This document shows, one piece after another, positions 52,438-61,152 of a DNA stretch of 64,000 bases. How positions within the stretch are numbered: position 1 is the stretch's first letter; every line of letters begins with the position of its first letter. The notes beneath the pieces are model-generated. The model did not search any database and was not told the DNA's origin. It worked only from the letters and a program-made list of their open reading frames with translations. Location: assembly GCA_045598705.1 (NCBI GenBank), contig JAZLMM010000049.1:1-64000 (forward strand). The letters run 5' to 3'. This DNA is from Scatonaster sp045598705. GTDB taxonomy: Bacteria > Bacillota > Clostridia > Saccharofermentanales > Saccharofermentanaceae. The translations under genes were made by a program, and so were the position numbers.

Positions 52438-54171
52438 TTACATCTGTTCTACAACGGAAATACCGAGCAGATAAGTACCTGCCTCGATTGCATTGCAGAC
52501 GCACTCACAAAGCGCAAGTCTTGCACGTTTCAGCTCTTCATCCTCACCGGACAGGATCGAACAGTTGTTATAGAAGCGGTTATATGATCTTGCAATCTGG
52601 CTCACTGCACGTGAGATCATGAACGGCTCATTGCTACCTTCCGCCTTGCGAATAGCCTCTGGGAACTCTGCGATCATCTTCGCGCAGGCAAATTCCTCAT
52701 CACCTGTCAACTTGTTGAGGACTTCACTTCCTGCTTCAGCCGGAAGGATACCCTGACCTGCTGCTTTACGAAGAATCGAACGGGTACGTGCATAGGTATA
52801 AATGAGATACGGAGCGGTATCGCCTTCGAAGTCCAGCATCTGATCCCATGAGAATACGATGTCACGCTCACGTCCTGCCTTCACATAGGTATAAATCACC
52901 GCACCCAGACCAACCTTCTCGGCAATCTCACGAAGCTGCTCATCATTCATATCTGAATTTCTTGTTTCGGCATTGGCCTTGATGAGCTCATAGGTCTTGG
53001 CTACACTCTCATCGAGCAATTCTTCGAGAAGGACGATATTACCGTCACGTGTTGAGAACTTCATGTTCTGGAACTTGACAAGACCGAATCCGACATGCTC
53101 GCACTTATCCGCACAAGCGTAACCCGCCTTCTTCAGCGTTGAGAATACCTGCTTAAAGTGCAGTGCCTGTGGAATACCTACGACATAGATATTCTTATCG
53201 AAGTGATAGTGCTCATCTCGATAGAGGATAGCCGCCAGATCACGTGTACCATAGATGGTAGTACCATCGCTCTTCAGGATGATGCAAGGTGGAACACCAT
53301 ACTCTTCCAGATCAACGACCTGTGCACCTTCACTTTCCACAAGGAGATTCTTCTCCTTGAGCATCGCAACGACTTCATCAGCCATCTTCGCATAATAGGA
53401 CTCACCGTTATAGTTATCGAACTTCACGCCCATACGGTCATATAGCTGATTGAAGACTATCAAGGACATATCGCGGAACTTCTGCCAGAGTGTCACTTCT
53501 TCTTCACAACCGTCTTCCAACTTCTTGAAGTTCTCACGCGCACTAGTCGTCAGGGATGGATCATTCTTCTCTTCCTCATGGAACTTCACGTAGATTCGGA
53601 GCAGTTCTTTGATTGGATCTTCTTCAAGTGCGGATTCATCTCCCCATAGACGATACGCAGTAATCAACTTACCAAACTGTGTGCCGTAGTCACCTAGGTG
53701 ATTCATACGAACCACCTTATATCCAAGTTTCTCATAGATACGAGCAAGTGAATGTCCGATTACGGTGGTAAAAGCATGTCCGACGTGGAACGGCTTTGCG
53801 ATATTCGGAGAAGAGTACTCAACGATGATGGTCTTTCCTTCGCCTTCCGAAGACTGACCATATGCAGTACCCGCTGTCTTGACTTCAGACAGGATCGCAC
53901 GTGCAAACGCGCCACGATCCACGAAGAAATTGAGATACGGTCCCTTCGCCTCGATACGGCTGAAACAGGAATCATTCAGGCGCTCATCAGCAGCAAGATC
54001 AGCTGCAATCATATTCGGGGCCTTATGCATCGTCTTTGCAAGTGCAAAGCACGGAAATGCAAAATCACCCATGTCGTCTTGCGGTGGAATCTCCACCAGT
54101 TTATTCACGGTCTCAAAGTCCAGACCGGTTGCCTCAGAAACCTTAGTCGCCACAGTTTTTCTAAAATCCAT
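52438..54171 (-). CDS. argS: Arginyl-tRNA synthetase
   Basis: A 577-residue class I synthetase charging tRNA-Arg. The N-terminal add-1-type domain is followed by the HIGH-type motif as FHVGHAF near residue 133, a VRMNHLGDYGTQFGKL segment, and the C-terminal DALR anticodon-binding domain ending in a helical bundle. The KMSK site region reads FSTRDGNIVLLEELLDE, a natural variant as in many ArgRS. The gene is divergent from the MraY-like gene, about 130 bp apart. Confidence 0.97.
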   Translation of the reverse strand: MDFRKTVATKVSEATGLDFETVNKLVEIPPQDDMGDFAFPCFALAKTMHKAPNMIAADLAADERLNDSCFSRIEAKGPYLNFFVDRGAFARAILSEVKTAGTAYGQSSEGEGKTIIVEYSSPNIAKPFHVGHAFTTVIGHSLARIYEKLGYKVVRMNHLGDYGTQFGKLITAYRLWGDESALEEDPIKELLRIYVKFHEEEKNDPSLTTSARENFKKLEDGCEEEVTLWQKFRDMSLIVFNQLYDRMGVKFDNYNGESYYAKMADEVVAMLKEKNLLVESEGAQVVDLEEYGVPPCIILKSDGTTIYGTRDLAAILYRDEHYHFDKNIYVVGIPQALHFKQVFSTLKKAGYACADKCEHVGFGLVKFQNMKFSTRDGNIVLLEELLDESVAKTYELIKANAETRNSDMNDEQLREIAEKVGLGAVIYTYVKAGRERDIVFSWDQMLDFEGDTAPYLIYTYARTRSILRKAAGQGILPAEAGSEVLNKLTGDEEFACAKMIAEFPEAIRKAEGSNEPFMISRAVSQIARSYNRFYNNCSILSGEDEELKRARLALCECVCNAIEAGTYLLGISVVEQM

Positions 54172-54204
54172 GTGTGCTTCTCCTATCTCAATCTTTTCGA
54201 TTCG

Positions 54205-54234
54205 TTTACATTCGTCCGTATATTATACTATATT
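54205..54234 (+). promoter_or_regulatory. Possible promoter of the MraY-like gene
   Basis: TTTACA (54205-54210), 18-bp spacer, TATATT (54229-54234) in the argS/mraY intergenic region. The region is AT-rich, so other placements are possible. Confidence 0.35.
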
Positions 54235-54300
54235 ATTGCTTTTTGTGTTATGATTGGCTCGATTAAAAAACACATATTTGCATATTAGGGGGAATTTGTC

Positions 54301-55248
54301 GTGTTCGACATTCTTTATCCATCGAAATACTGGATCATTATCGGTGCTATCATGACGGTGTTCTTTAGCTTCGTCAACTTAAGTTACTTCAAGACCAAGC
54401 TTCCTACAGACGGTGGTCGTGCTTTTGCCGTAGATGGCAAGGGTGCCAAAGGAAAGCCTACATCAGCCGGCATCATCTTCATACCGATCATGATCATGAA
54501 TGTCCTCATGTTCACCCGCGTAACATGGAAATTCGCCCTCATCTTCCCATGGGTTCTACTTGCCAGCATCTTCGGATACTTGGATGACCGCAAACCTTGG
54601 AAAGCCTTAACCAAAGGTCTGACAGACATCATCATCTCCTTAGGATCCGGTGCATTGGCCGCTTTCCTGTTTCCAAGACATATCGTTGTACTAGCACTGG
54701 AGATCGATTTTACCGTACCGTTACCGCTTTACATCCTACTGGCAGGCATTCTCGTATGGTGTTCCATCAACTTCACAAATGCCTCCGACGGCGTGGATGG
54801 TCTCTGTGGCAGTCTTTCCATGATCTCCATCTTCGCATTCCTTCTGATGTCCAATTTCTTGGGCGCGACCTTAATGATCCCTACCATGATCTACACATTC
54901 TTGGTACTTGGCGTATATCTTTGGTTCAACTGTAATCCGAGCGAACTTCTGATGGGAGACTCCGGTTCTCAGGCTTTTGGTGTACTGCTTGCCTTCTTTG
55001 CCATGTCATCCGGTAACCCATTCTCCTACATTATCATCTGTCTCCCGATGATCTTAGATGGTGGTAGTTCTCTTTTCAAGTTGGCTGTGTGCCGTGTCAC
55101 CAAGAAACAGTTCATGAAGAATATCAGAACGCCTCTTCACGATCTTTGTCGTAAGAACTGGGGATGGGTCAACCAGAAAGTCACCGAACGTTTCATGTTG
55201 ATTCACATTCTGATTATCGGCATCTACGTTGCGATTCTCGCGCTATAA
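54301..55248 (+). CDS. mraY: MraY-family phospho-sugar transferase (variant)
   Basis: A 315-residue polytopic membrane enzyme with about ten helices. In peptidoglycan synthesis MraY transfers phospho-MurNAc-pentapeptide to undecaprenyl phosphate. Visible family motifs: GKGAKGKPTSAGI in the first cytosolic loop, the DD motif DDRKPW near residue 98, NFTNASDGVDGL near 160, and GDSGSQAFG near 220. The usual HHH stretch in the last loop is HDL (TPLHDLCRKNWGW, near residue 279), so it departs from canonical MraY. GTG start at 54301 after GGGGGAA. It stands alone, not in a division-cell-wall cluster. Confidence 0.8.
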   Translation: MFDILYPSKYWIIIGAIMTVFFSFVNLSYFKTKLPTDGGRAFAVDGKGAKGKPTSAGIIFIPIMIMNVLMFTRVTWKFALIFPWVLLASIFGYLDDRKPWKALTKGLTDIIISLGSGALAAFLFPRHIVVLALEIDFTVPLPLYILLAGILVWCSINFTNASDGVDGLCGSLSMISIFAFLLMSNFLGATLMIPTMIYTFLVLGVYLWFNCNPSELLMGDSGSQAFGVLLAFFAMSSGNPFSYIIICLPMILDGGSSLFKLAVCRVTKKQFMKNIRTPLHDLCRKNWGWVNQKVTERFMLIHILIIGIYVAILAL

Positions 55249-55273
55249 GCGAAATACCAAACGAATATAAGAA

Positions 55274-55317
55274 GAAGGTGCTGTCTCAATCTGACTTGAG
55301 ACAGCACCTTCTCTTTT
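55274..55317. terminator. Bidirectional terminator between mraY and the kinase/PP2C operon
   Basis: GAAGGTGCTGTCTCAA, 6-base loop, TTGAGACAGCACCTTC: a perfect 16-bp stem followed by CTTTT on the plus strand and preceded by A-rich sequence. It serves both convergent units. Confidence 0.92.
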
Positions 55318-55981
55318 AGAAATCCCAATAATCTGAATCGACGGTTTCAGAAGAGTCTTCTCTAAACTCCATCTCTTCCTGGTAATCTTCTTTCAAGATC
55401 GTCTCCTTGAAAGTCTCATTCACTTTCGGCTCATGTTTCACGCTGCCTTTCGGTGCGAAAGGGTCATCCTCAAATAGAACTTGTCCCTGAATCTCAGCCT
55501 CCGTCTCAAGCAACTCAGCCTCGGCTTCTGCTTCCTGCTGGCGTTCCAGTTCAATTCGATCTTGTTCCGCGCGTTCCGCTGCTTTGCGAGCCGCTGCACG
55601 TTCTTTGGCCTCTTGGATAGACTGTTTCCGCTCTTCATCGGATTTCGCCTGTTCCTCTTCTGCCTGCTTCTTAGCAATCTCGTCACGTTCTTCACGCAGA
55701 CGACGAAGTTCTGCTGCACGTGCATCTTCTTTCTCTTTCTGGCGCTTCTTCTGTTCTTCCACAATATCAGCAACCTGTACGCCCAATTTCTGAAGCTCCT
55801 GCTGTTCATTCTCCAAAGACTTCAGAATCTCCGCGCCGCTCATCGTATTGGTCTTACTCACTGACAATTTACTCGCATCCGGAGCAGAGAAATCAGAAGC
55901 CGCTTCTTCTATTTCGCTCATGTTCGGCAGCCGAACACTTGATGTAAATTGATATTTCTTTTGTTTCTCAGATTCACTCAT
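55316..55981 (-). CDS. Coiled-coil acidic protein of the kinase/VWA/PP2C operon
   Basis: 221 residues with no membrane segment. A polar start (MSESEKQKKYQF) leads to a long coiled coil from about 60 to 165, rich in Glu, Lys, Arg and Ala, and an acidic C-terminal tail with several Ser/Thr residues (MEFREDSSETVDSDYWDF). It has no recognised family. Being the last gene of the operon, 12 bp after the phosphatase, it may be a substrate or scaffold for the kinase/phosphatase pair; this is inference. Confidence 0.6.
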   Translation of the reverse strand: MSESEKQKKYQFTSSVRLPNMSEIEEAASDFSAPDASKLSVSKTNTMSGAEILKSLENEQQELQKLGVQVADIVEEQKKRQKEKEDARAAELRRLREERDEIAKKQAEEEQAKSDEERKQSIQEAKERAAARKAAERAEQDRIELERQQEAEAEAELLETEAEIQGQVLFEDDPFAPKGSVKHEPKVNETFKETILKEDYQEEMEFREDSSETVDSDYWDF

Positions 55982-55993
55982 CTTTATCTCCCA

Positions 55994-57169
55994 TCAAAGC
56001 ATTGCAAGGATCCACGCAACTGCCAATGCAATAAAGCCACAAGACACAAGTAGGAAAGCCCACATCGGAACGACCTTCTGCTTAACCTTCTTCTTTGGAA
56101 CATGGTCCAATCCATTCGTTTCTGATGATTCTTCTTTTGATTCTTCAGATGGCACGGTAACCGATGCGGTTTCTGAAGTGTGATTCTCTTCTTGAGAAGT
56201 CTTCGACGAATGGCCCTGCTCTTTATCTCTATCCAATTTATCACTATCCACTTTATCACTATTTTCTTCATTCTTGCAACGAATTGAAGTAAGAATCTCT
56301 TGGGCACGCTTCACTTGGGGAAGTAGTTCCATCTGCACATTCTTGATTGAATCATTGAAATCTCTTTCAATATTTTCTTTACTATCCGGAAGCGAAGCCG
56401 ATTCAGGTGCCAACGTATCGTTTAAATAAACGATACCTACAGAAGCATCATCCGTATTCTGACCGGCACCCACCACAAATTCCTGAAGGATCTTCGCAAG
56501 TTTATCCTCCGCCTCTTTCTTCCCTTCTGAAGCCAGTTCAGCAAGTCTTGCCACAACCGGACGAACTAGTTGAGAGGATGAATCATAGACCATATCTTCT
56601 ACGCCGTCAGTCATAAGCACAAAGGCGTGGGTGTCATCTGTAGTAGTGCGGAAGAACCGCAGATACTCCTGCGCATTCGGAAACGTAATAAAGTATGTAG
56701 AAGAAGCATTCTCGCCGTTCTGCGGGAGTGTCAATGGAGAGATGCCATGTGAAGAGACACGGCAAATCAAGCCATCTCCGATATGACCCGCAAGTACCAT
56801 ATTTCCTTTTACCGCTACGAACAGAAGTGTACATGACAGGCGTTCAAGTCCATTCAATTCATGTTCAACAAGAAGATCCGCCATATTTGAATGAATTGCA
56901 GTAACAAGAAGGCTTCTAGAGATACTCTCTCGATTCTCAAAGTAGAACGCATCGAAATGATTACAAAGAAGATCTGCAACAGTCTCTACTGCACACTTGG
57001 CACCGAATCTTGCATGCGTATACTTGGCGCCACCGGCTCCATCCGCCACACATACCACAGACACGCCATTAGCCGTCTTGGAAATGGACGCATCTTCACA
57101 TGGTGTACCGCGTGAAATATGTTTGTTTCCGATTAGAGAAACATTGGCCAGCGTTGGAAGCTTTGTCAT
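55994..57169 (-). CDS. Membrane-anchored PP2C-type protein phosphatase
   Basis: 391 residues. An N-terminal PP2C domain has CVADGAGGAKYTHARFGA with metal-binding Asp near residue 37, GHIGDGLIC near 128, MTDGVEDMVYD and DDASVGIVYL with the final metal Asp near 240. A charged low-complexity linker with Ser/Glu/Lys follows, and the protein ends in a transmembrane helix (about 365-388), so it is tail-anchored with the enzyme in the cytosol. It begins 3 bp after the VWA gene. Such phosphatases reverse the partner kinase's phosphorylation. Confidence 0.85.
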   Translation of the reverse strand: MTKLPTLANVSLIGNKHISRGTPCEDASISKTANGVSVVCVADGAGGAKYTHARFGAKCAVETVADLLCNHFDAFYFENRESISRSLLVTAIHSNMADLLVEHELNGLERLSCTLLFVAVKGNMVLAGHIGDGLICRVSSHGISPLTLPQNGENASSTYFITFPNAQEYLRFFRTTTDDTHAFVLMTDGVEDMVYDSSSQLVRPVVARLAELASEGKKEAEDKLAKILQEFVVGAGQNTDDASVGIVYLNDTLAPESASLPDSKENIERDFNDSIKNVQMELLPQVKRAQEILTSIRCKNEENSDKVDSDKLDRDKEQGHSSKTSQEENHTSETASVTVPSEESKEESSETNGLDHVPKKKVKQKVVPMWAFLLVSCGFIALAVAWILAML

Positions 57170-57172
57170 CTC

Positions 57173-57916
57173 TTACTTATTCTCCTCAATTGCCTTGAAG
57201 AAGTCATCCATGGCCATCTCATCGCCTTCAGGCTCGGTATTCAGATTATAAAGCGCATCCGTACCTGCATTGTTTGAAACAACAGACGAACTACTTGAAC
57301 CTAAGAATGCAAAGAGTTTACCGAACTGTGCCGTACTAATAGAAATCGGTTCTTCACGTTTACCGGACAAGCGCTTCAGCATTGGGAAGTCAGCACTATT
57401 ACCAACACCGATATTGAAGACTACAAGCTTGTCATTGTCTTCCAATTCACGAACAGCCTCGATTGCTTTCTCCATATTCTCGACTGCCTGATCACCCTGC
57501 GGAGCGCCATCGGTAATAACAACCAGCCATGGCTGATAGTACTTGATGCCCATCTGCTTATAACCTTCTTTACGCGCATTAAGAAGTTCAAGAGCAGTCA
57601 GAATGCCTTCACCGATTGGCGTCAGACTTGTCGTTGCCTGAATACGCGGAATACTCTTCTCTTTGCTTGCCTTACCGAAAGGAAGAAAGATATCCACCGA
57701 ACCACCAAATGTAATGATTGCAATATCCGCCGAAGATCTTGTCTCTTCATTCTCACGAATCGAAGAAAAGAAACTCTGAAGTCCATCATTCAGTTGTTCG
57801 ATTGGATAGCCGGCCATAGAACCACTGACATCCAGACAGAAACAGATTGGAAGACGTCGACGAGTGCTACTCCCGAAATCAGATTTTGAAAAACCGCCTA
57901 TTTCTTCATTTGCCAT
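57173..57916 (-). CDS. VWA domain protein (TerY/YegL-like)
   Basis: A 247-residue von Willebrand A domain protein. The MIDAS metal site is intact: D29, S31, S33 in CLDVSGSMAG, a central TSLTPIGEG loop supplying the Thr, and VVITDGAPQGD supplying the Asp. The layout (a single VWA domain, cytosolic, no signal peptide) matches TerY/YegL, the ligand-binding core of TerY-P triads. It is encoded between the kinase and the phosphatase. AGGAG precedes the ATG. Confidence 0.87.
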   Translation of the reverse strand: MANEEIGGFSKSDFGSSTRRRLPICFCLDVSGSMAGYPIEQLNDGLQSFFSSIRENEETRSSADIAIITFGGSVDIFLPFGKASKEKSIPRIQATTSLTPIGEGILTALELLNARKEGYKQMGIKYYQPWLVVITDGAPQGDQAVENMEKAIEAVRELEDNDKLVVFNIGVGNSADFPMLKRLSGKREEPISISTAQFGKLFAFLGSSSSSVVSNNAGTDALYNLNTEPEGDEMAMDDFFKAIEENK

Positions 57917-57940
57917 AGTTTGCTCCTTTTCTCATCCACT

Positions 57941-59740
57941 TCATGCCAACTTCAGAGTGAAAACAATAATTACCACTAAGAAAATCGCAAAGAAGATTAA
58001 TAGCCACTTATATTGTTCAAGTAATGCAGAAATTCCGCCACCTGATGACTTAGCATTCGAATAATTAGAACTTCCTGACACGCCCCTCGAGGAAGAAGTC
58101 GTAGTCGATGATGCGGAATGACTCGGATACAGATGTGCATTAAGAGACGTATCCTCCGACTTGGAAGACGCAGAACGCATAGTAGAAGCGGACGAATTTG
58201 AACGGCTTGCTCCGCTTTGTGCACTCACCCCCGTATTGATAACCGGGTTGTTGTACGTAGATCTAGGAACAGGACGCTTGGTCGGCTTCTTCTCATCCGC
58301 CACACGATACGGGAATACCCGATAGTACTCCTCATCTTCGAACACATGTTTCTTCAGTTGATCTCTATAATCTTCCAACGCATACGTCCACTCTGCACAC
58401 TCGAATATCTCGCCTTGGGAGAAAGCACGTACAAACATATCTTTCAATTCAGGCGTAAGTGCATCCCAAATCTTATCGTATCCTCCGATTGGGATACGCT
58501 CGTTCTCGCTGTCATCCACTGTATATGGGAAAGATAACGCTTCCATCTCATCACGCAGTGTCTCAAGACCATTACGTTGCGCATAAGGATGCTGACCACA
58601 GAACAGCATGGAGAACACGAGAATCGAAATTGAATAATCCTCGTCCTGTGGACGACGGAGGAAAGAAACGAATGATTTATCCCAAAGCTCCGGGCGAGTA
58701 AATTCTTCCGTTCCAACTGGGCATGGAAGATCTTGATACTGTACACTGTCGATATCGATCAGATAAATACCGCTGTCATCGATCATCGCGTTCTTCAACT
58801 GGATGTCTCCCGCCAATACACCATGCAGATGCAGGTAATCCATGATTCGCAAGAATCCAAGTGTTGACTCCACTACGTCAAGTCTCGACCAATTGGAGAA
58901 ATACTTCTCCATGGCATCCGGTCCGTCAAAAGCACGGCTGATCGTATGACCTGAAGCTTTCCTCATCAAGTAACCGACCGGTGTCTTATCTTTCGAATAA
59001 AGGAGCTTCACCGGCCAACAGATATTCTTGGCATCCAATCCTAATTCACGCATCTTCATCAGCTTGTACCAACGAAGCGGCGTGATGCCACCACGGTGAT
59101 AGACCTTCGCTACAAACTCCTCATCATTGGTACAGAACACAAGACCTTCTGCACCGGTACTAATTAAAGAAGTCAGCGTCACCGTCTCCTGATCATCCGT
59201 GACCAAGCTGTCGCCTACACTGAAATAATAATCTAGCGCAATGAAATTACTATTTCCGGCTATAGGATTAACGGAATAAGGTCTCTCAGATTCCATGCAA
59301 TCCGCAATACTCGGATAGAAACGAAGTTTTCCATGGTCAATAACGAAAATTGCACTTCTACCTTGTGCATTGATATTTCTCAATCTGGAGAAAGCATTAC
59401 TGTTCCGGCCAATAAAGAAACACTCATCCTCGTTGCCCATATGTTCAAGAAAGAAATTCACAATGGAAGCCTGCTTATTTGCGCGAAGAAGATGTGCATC
59501 GACCAAGGCCTTCATGGACAACTTAATCTGAGAGATCATCTCGCGTTCAGAATCATTTCCAGCCTTGATTGCCGATTCATGGAAAGCCTTGAATGAACCA
59601 CTCACAAAGACCGTCTTGTTTAAGTCAATTACAGATTGAATCAGCGCTTCTTCCAGACCAGAATCATTCAATTCGAGCAAAGCAGAATAATCAACTACAA
59701 GCGAACTGTAATCCTGTAGTATCTCCGCAAAATCAGCCAT
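57941..59740 (-). CDS. Membrane-anchored protein kinase with PIN-like N-terminal domain (YegI-like)
   Basis: 599 residues in four parts. Residues 1-155 form an alpha/beta domain (LVVDYSALLELN, VFVSGSFKAFHESAI, CFFIGRNSNAFSRL) that resembles a PIN-type nuclease fold but is not confirmed. Residues 185-470 are a protein kinase-like domain with ATP-site Lys212 (FVAKVY), catalytic-loop D312 and N317 (GDIQLKN) and DFG-equivalent D329. A Ser/Thr-rich linker follows, then a C-terminal transmembrane helix (about 575-597). It is the first gene of the operon with VWA, PP2C and coiled-coil genes. Confidence 0.83.
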   Translation of the reverse strand: MADFAEILQDYSSLVVDYSALLELNDSGLEEALIQSVIDLNKTVFVSGSFKAFHESAIKAGNDSEREMISQIKLSMKALVDAHLLRANKQASIVNFFLEHMGNEDECFFIGRNSNAFSRLRNINAQGRSAIFVIDHGKLRFYPSIADCMESERPYSVNPIAGNSNFIALDYYFSVGDSLVTDDQETVTLTSLISTGAEGLVFCTNDEEFVAKVYHRGGITPLRWYKLMKMRELGLDAKNICWPVKLLYSKDKTPVGYLMRKASGHTISRAFDGPDAMEKYFSNWSRLDVVESTLGFLRIMDYLHLHGVLAGDIQLKNAMIDDSGIYLIDIDSVQYQDLPCPVGTEEFTRPELWDKSFVSFLRRPQDEDYSISILVFSMLFCGQHPYAQRNGLETLRDEMEALSFPYTVDDSENERIPIGGYDKIWDALTPELKDMFVRAFSQGEIFECAEWTYALEDYRDQLKKHVFEDEEYYRVFPYRVADEKKPTKRPVPRSTYNNPVINTGVSAQSGASRSNSSASTMRSASSKSEDTSLNAHLYPSHSASSTTTSSSRGVSGSSNYSNAKSSGGGISALLEQYKWLLIFFAIFLVVIIVFTLKLA

Positions 59741-59769
59741 AATAATCCCCCAACTTCCATATAGGACTA

Positions 59770-59798
59770 ATTATAAATCAACAGTTAAAGTCCCACAA
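59770..59798 (-). promoter_or_regulatory. Promoter of the kinase/VWA/PP2C operon
   Basis: Minus strand TTGTGG (59798-59793), 17-bp spacer, TATAAT (59775-59770), 29 bp before the kinase ATG. Confidence 0.62.
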
Positions 59799-59830
59799 CA
59801 TAAATTGAGAGATATATTGTAAAATTTCCT

Positions 59831-61078
59831 TTATATCTCAAATCCGCGCATCAGATTGTCGAAAGTATCTCTTCTGCGAATCAGTCGGTCATTTCCATCA
59901 AGATCGATCAGCACCTCTGCAGGGCGAAGACGATTATTATAATTCGAACTCATCGAATAGCCATATGCACCGGCATCCAGCACGACTGCAATGTCGCCTT
60001 CTTGTGTCACAGGAAGTTCACGGTCCTTGGCAACAATATCACCTGATTCGCAGATATTACCAACCACAGAGTAGATCTCCTTCGTGCCATCGATGACAGG
60101 CTTACCGTCTCGATAGATCTCCACATCATGGTGTGCATCATATAAAGCGGGGCGCAGAAGCACATTCATACCAATGTCCGTACCGATGTACTTATGTCCA
60201 TAGTTCTCCTTCACCGCATGCACGCTTCCAAGTAAGACGCCGCCTTCCGAAACAATATATCGACCGGGCTCCATCTTAAAGAGCAGGTCACGTCCGGTCC
60301 TCTTCTTCCAATCCGTAAGAAGTTGGTCGAGCGCCACCTTGAATGCCTCAATATCGAATTCCGCTTCATCATCCAGCTTGTGATAAGGTGTACCGAATCC
60401 ACCACCGAAATCCACAAACTCTAATTCTTCAAAATCTTCCGCATAATGCAGGAAATTAGATACCGCATCCAAATACGGTTGAAAATCCATAAATAAGGAA
60501 CCAATATGTTGATTCAATCCGACAATATGTAGATCATACTTCTTGGCAACATCATTGATCTTCGCGATATCCTGTGCAGCCACACCGAACTTCGTCTTCT
60601 TTCCGGCAGTAACGACCTTCTCATGGTGACCCGCACCAACACCCGGATTCAGACGAACCGAAAGACGTCCACCTGGGCAGAGACGGCCAAACATCTCTAA
60701 CTGAGCCAAACTATCGACACTCAGCATAACCCCTTCATCAATGGCATACTGCATCTCTTCTTCCGAGACATTATTCGGCACAAAGAAAATACGATCACTC
60801 GGAAATCCCGCCTTCTTAATCGTGTAAATATCACCTGGGCTCATCGCATCCGCATTGAGTCCTTCTTCATACGCCATACGAAGGATCGTTAGATTAGAAT
60901 TCGCCTTAATGGAGAAATTAGATGTAAAACGATGGTTCACCAAGATGCCTGCTACTCTTCGCATCTGTCGGCGCAAAATATCTTCGTTATAGACATAAAG
61001 TGGAGACCCGTACTTGGCAAGAAGTGCCTCAGGGTTCGTATTTCCAAAGTAATTCATCTGCTGGGTATAAGATTCCAT
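59831..61078 (-). CDS. lysA: Diaminopimelate decarboxylase
   Basis: A 415-residue fold-type III PLP enzyme converting meso-diaminopimelate to lysine and CO2. Motifs: FSIKANSNLTILR with the PLP Lys, GLNQHIGSLF, FVDFGGGFGTPYH, MEPGRYIVSEGG, and the C-terminal NICESGDIVAKDR with the active-site Cys, then AYGYSMSSNYN. The ATG at 61078 follows GAGGTG. It resembles a clostridial LysA in length; a related carboxynorspermidine decarboxylase is unlikely given these blocks. It has its own promoter. Confidence 0.95.
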   Translation of the reverse strand: MESYTQQMNYFGNTNPEALLAKYGSPLYVYNEDILRRQMRRVAGILVNHRFTSNFSIKANSNLTILRMAYEEGLNADAMSPGDIYTIKKAGFPSDRIFFVPNNVSEEEMQYAIDEGVMLSVDSLAQLEMFGRLCPGGRLSVRLNPGVGAGHHEKVVTAGKKTKFGVAAQDIAKINDVAKKYDLHIVGLNQHIGSLFMDFQPYLDAVSNFLHYAEDFEELEFVDFGGGFGTPYHKLDDEAEFDIEAFKVALDQLLTDWKKRTGRDLLFKMEPGRYIVSEGGVLLGSVHAVKENYGHKYIGTDIGMNVLLRPALYDAHHDVEIYRDGKPVIDGTKEIYSVVGNICESGDIVAKDRELPVTQEGDIAVVLDAGAYGYSMSSNYNNRLRPAEVLIDLDGNDRLIRRRDTFDNLMRGFEI

Positions 61079-61107
61079 AAAGACACCTCTATTCATAAGT
61101 TGCAACT

Positions 61108-61135
61108 ATTTTAACATTTTCATCGTTCAATGCAA
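61108..61135 (-). promoter_or_regulatory. Promoter of lysA
   Basis: Minus strand TTGCAT (61135-61130), 16-bp spacer, TAAAAT (61113-61108) preceded by TGT. The leader is too short for a lysine riboswitch. Confidence 0.55.
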
Positions 61136-61152
61136 GAGCACAGAAGTATACA

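Noticed and set aside
61079..61152. Lysine riboswitch before lysA
   Set aside because: The leader between the predicted promoter and the start codon is only about 30 bases, far too short.
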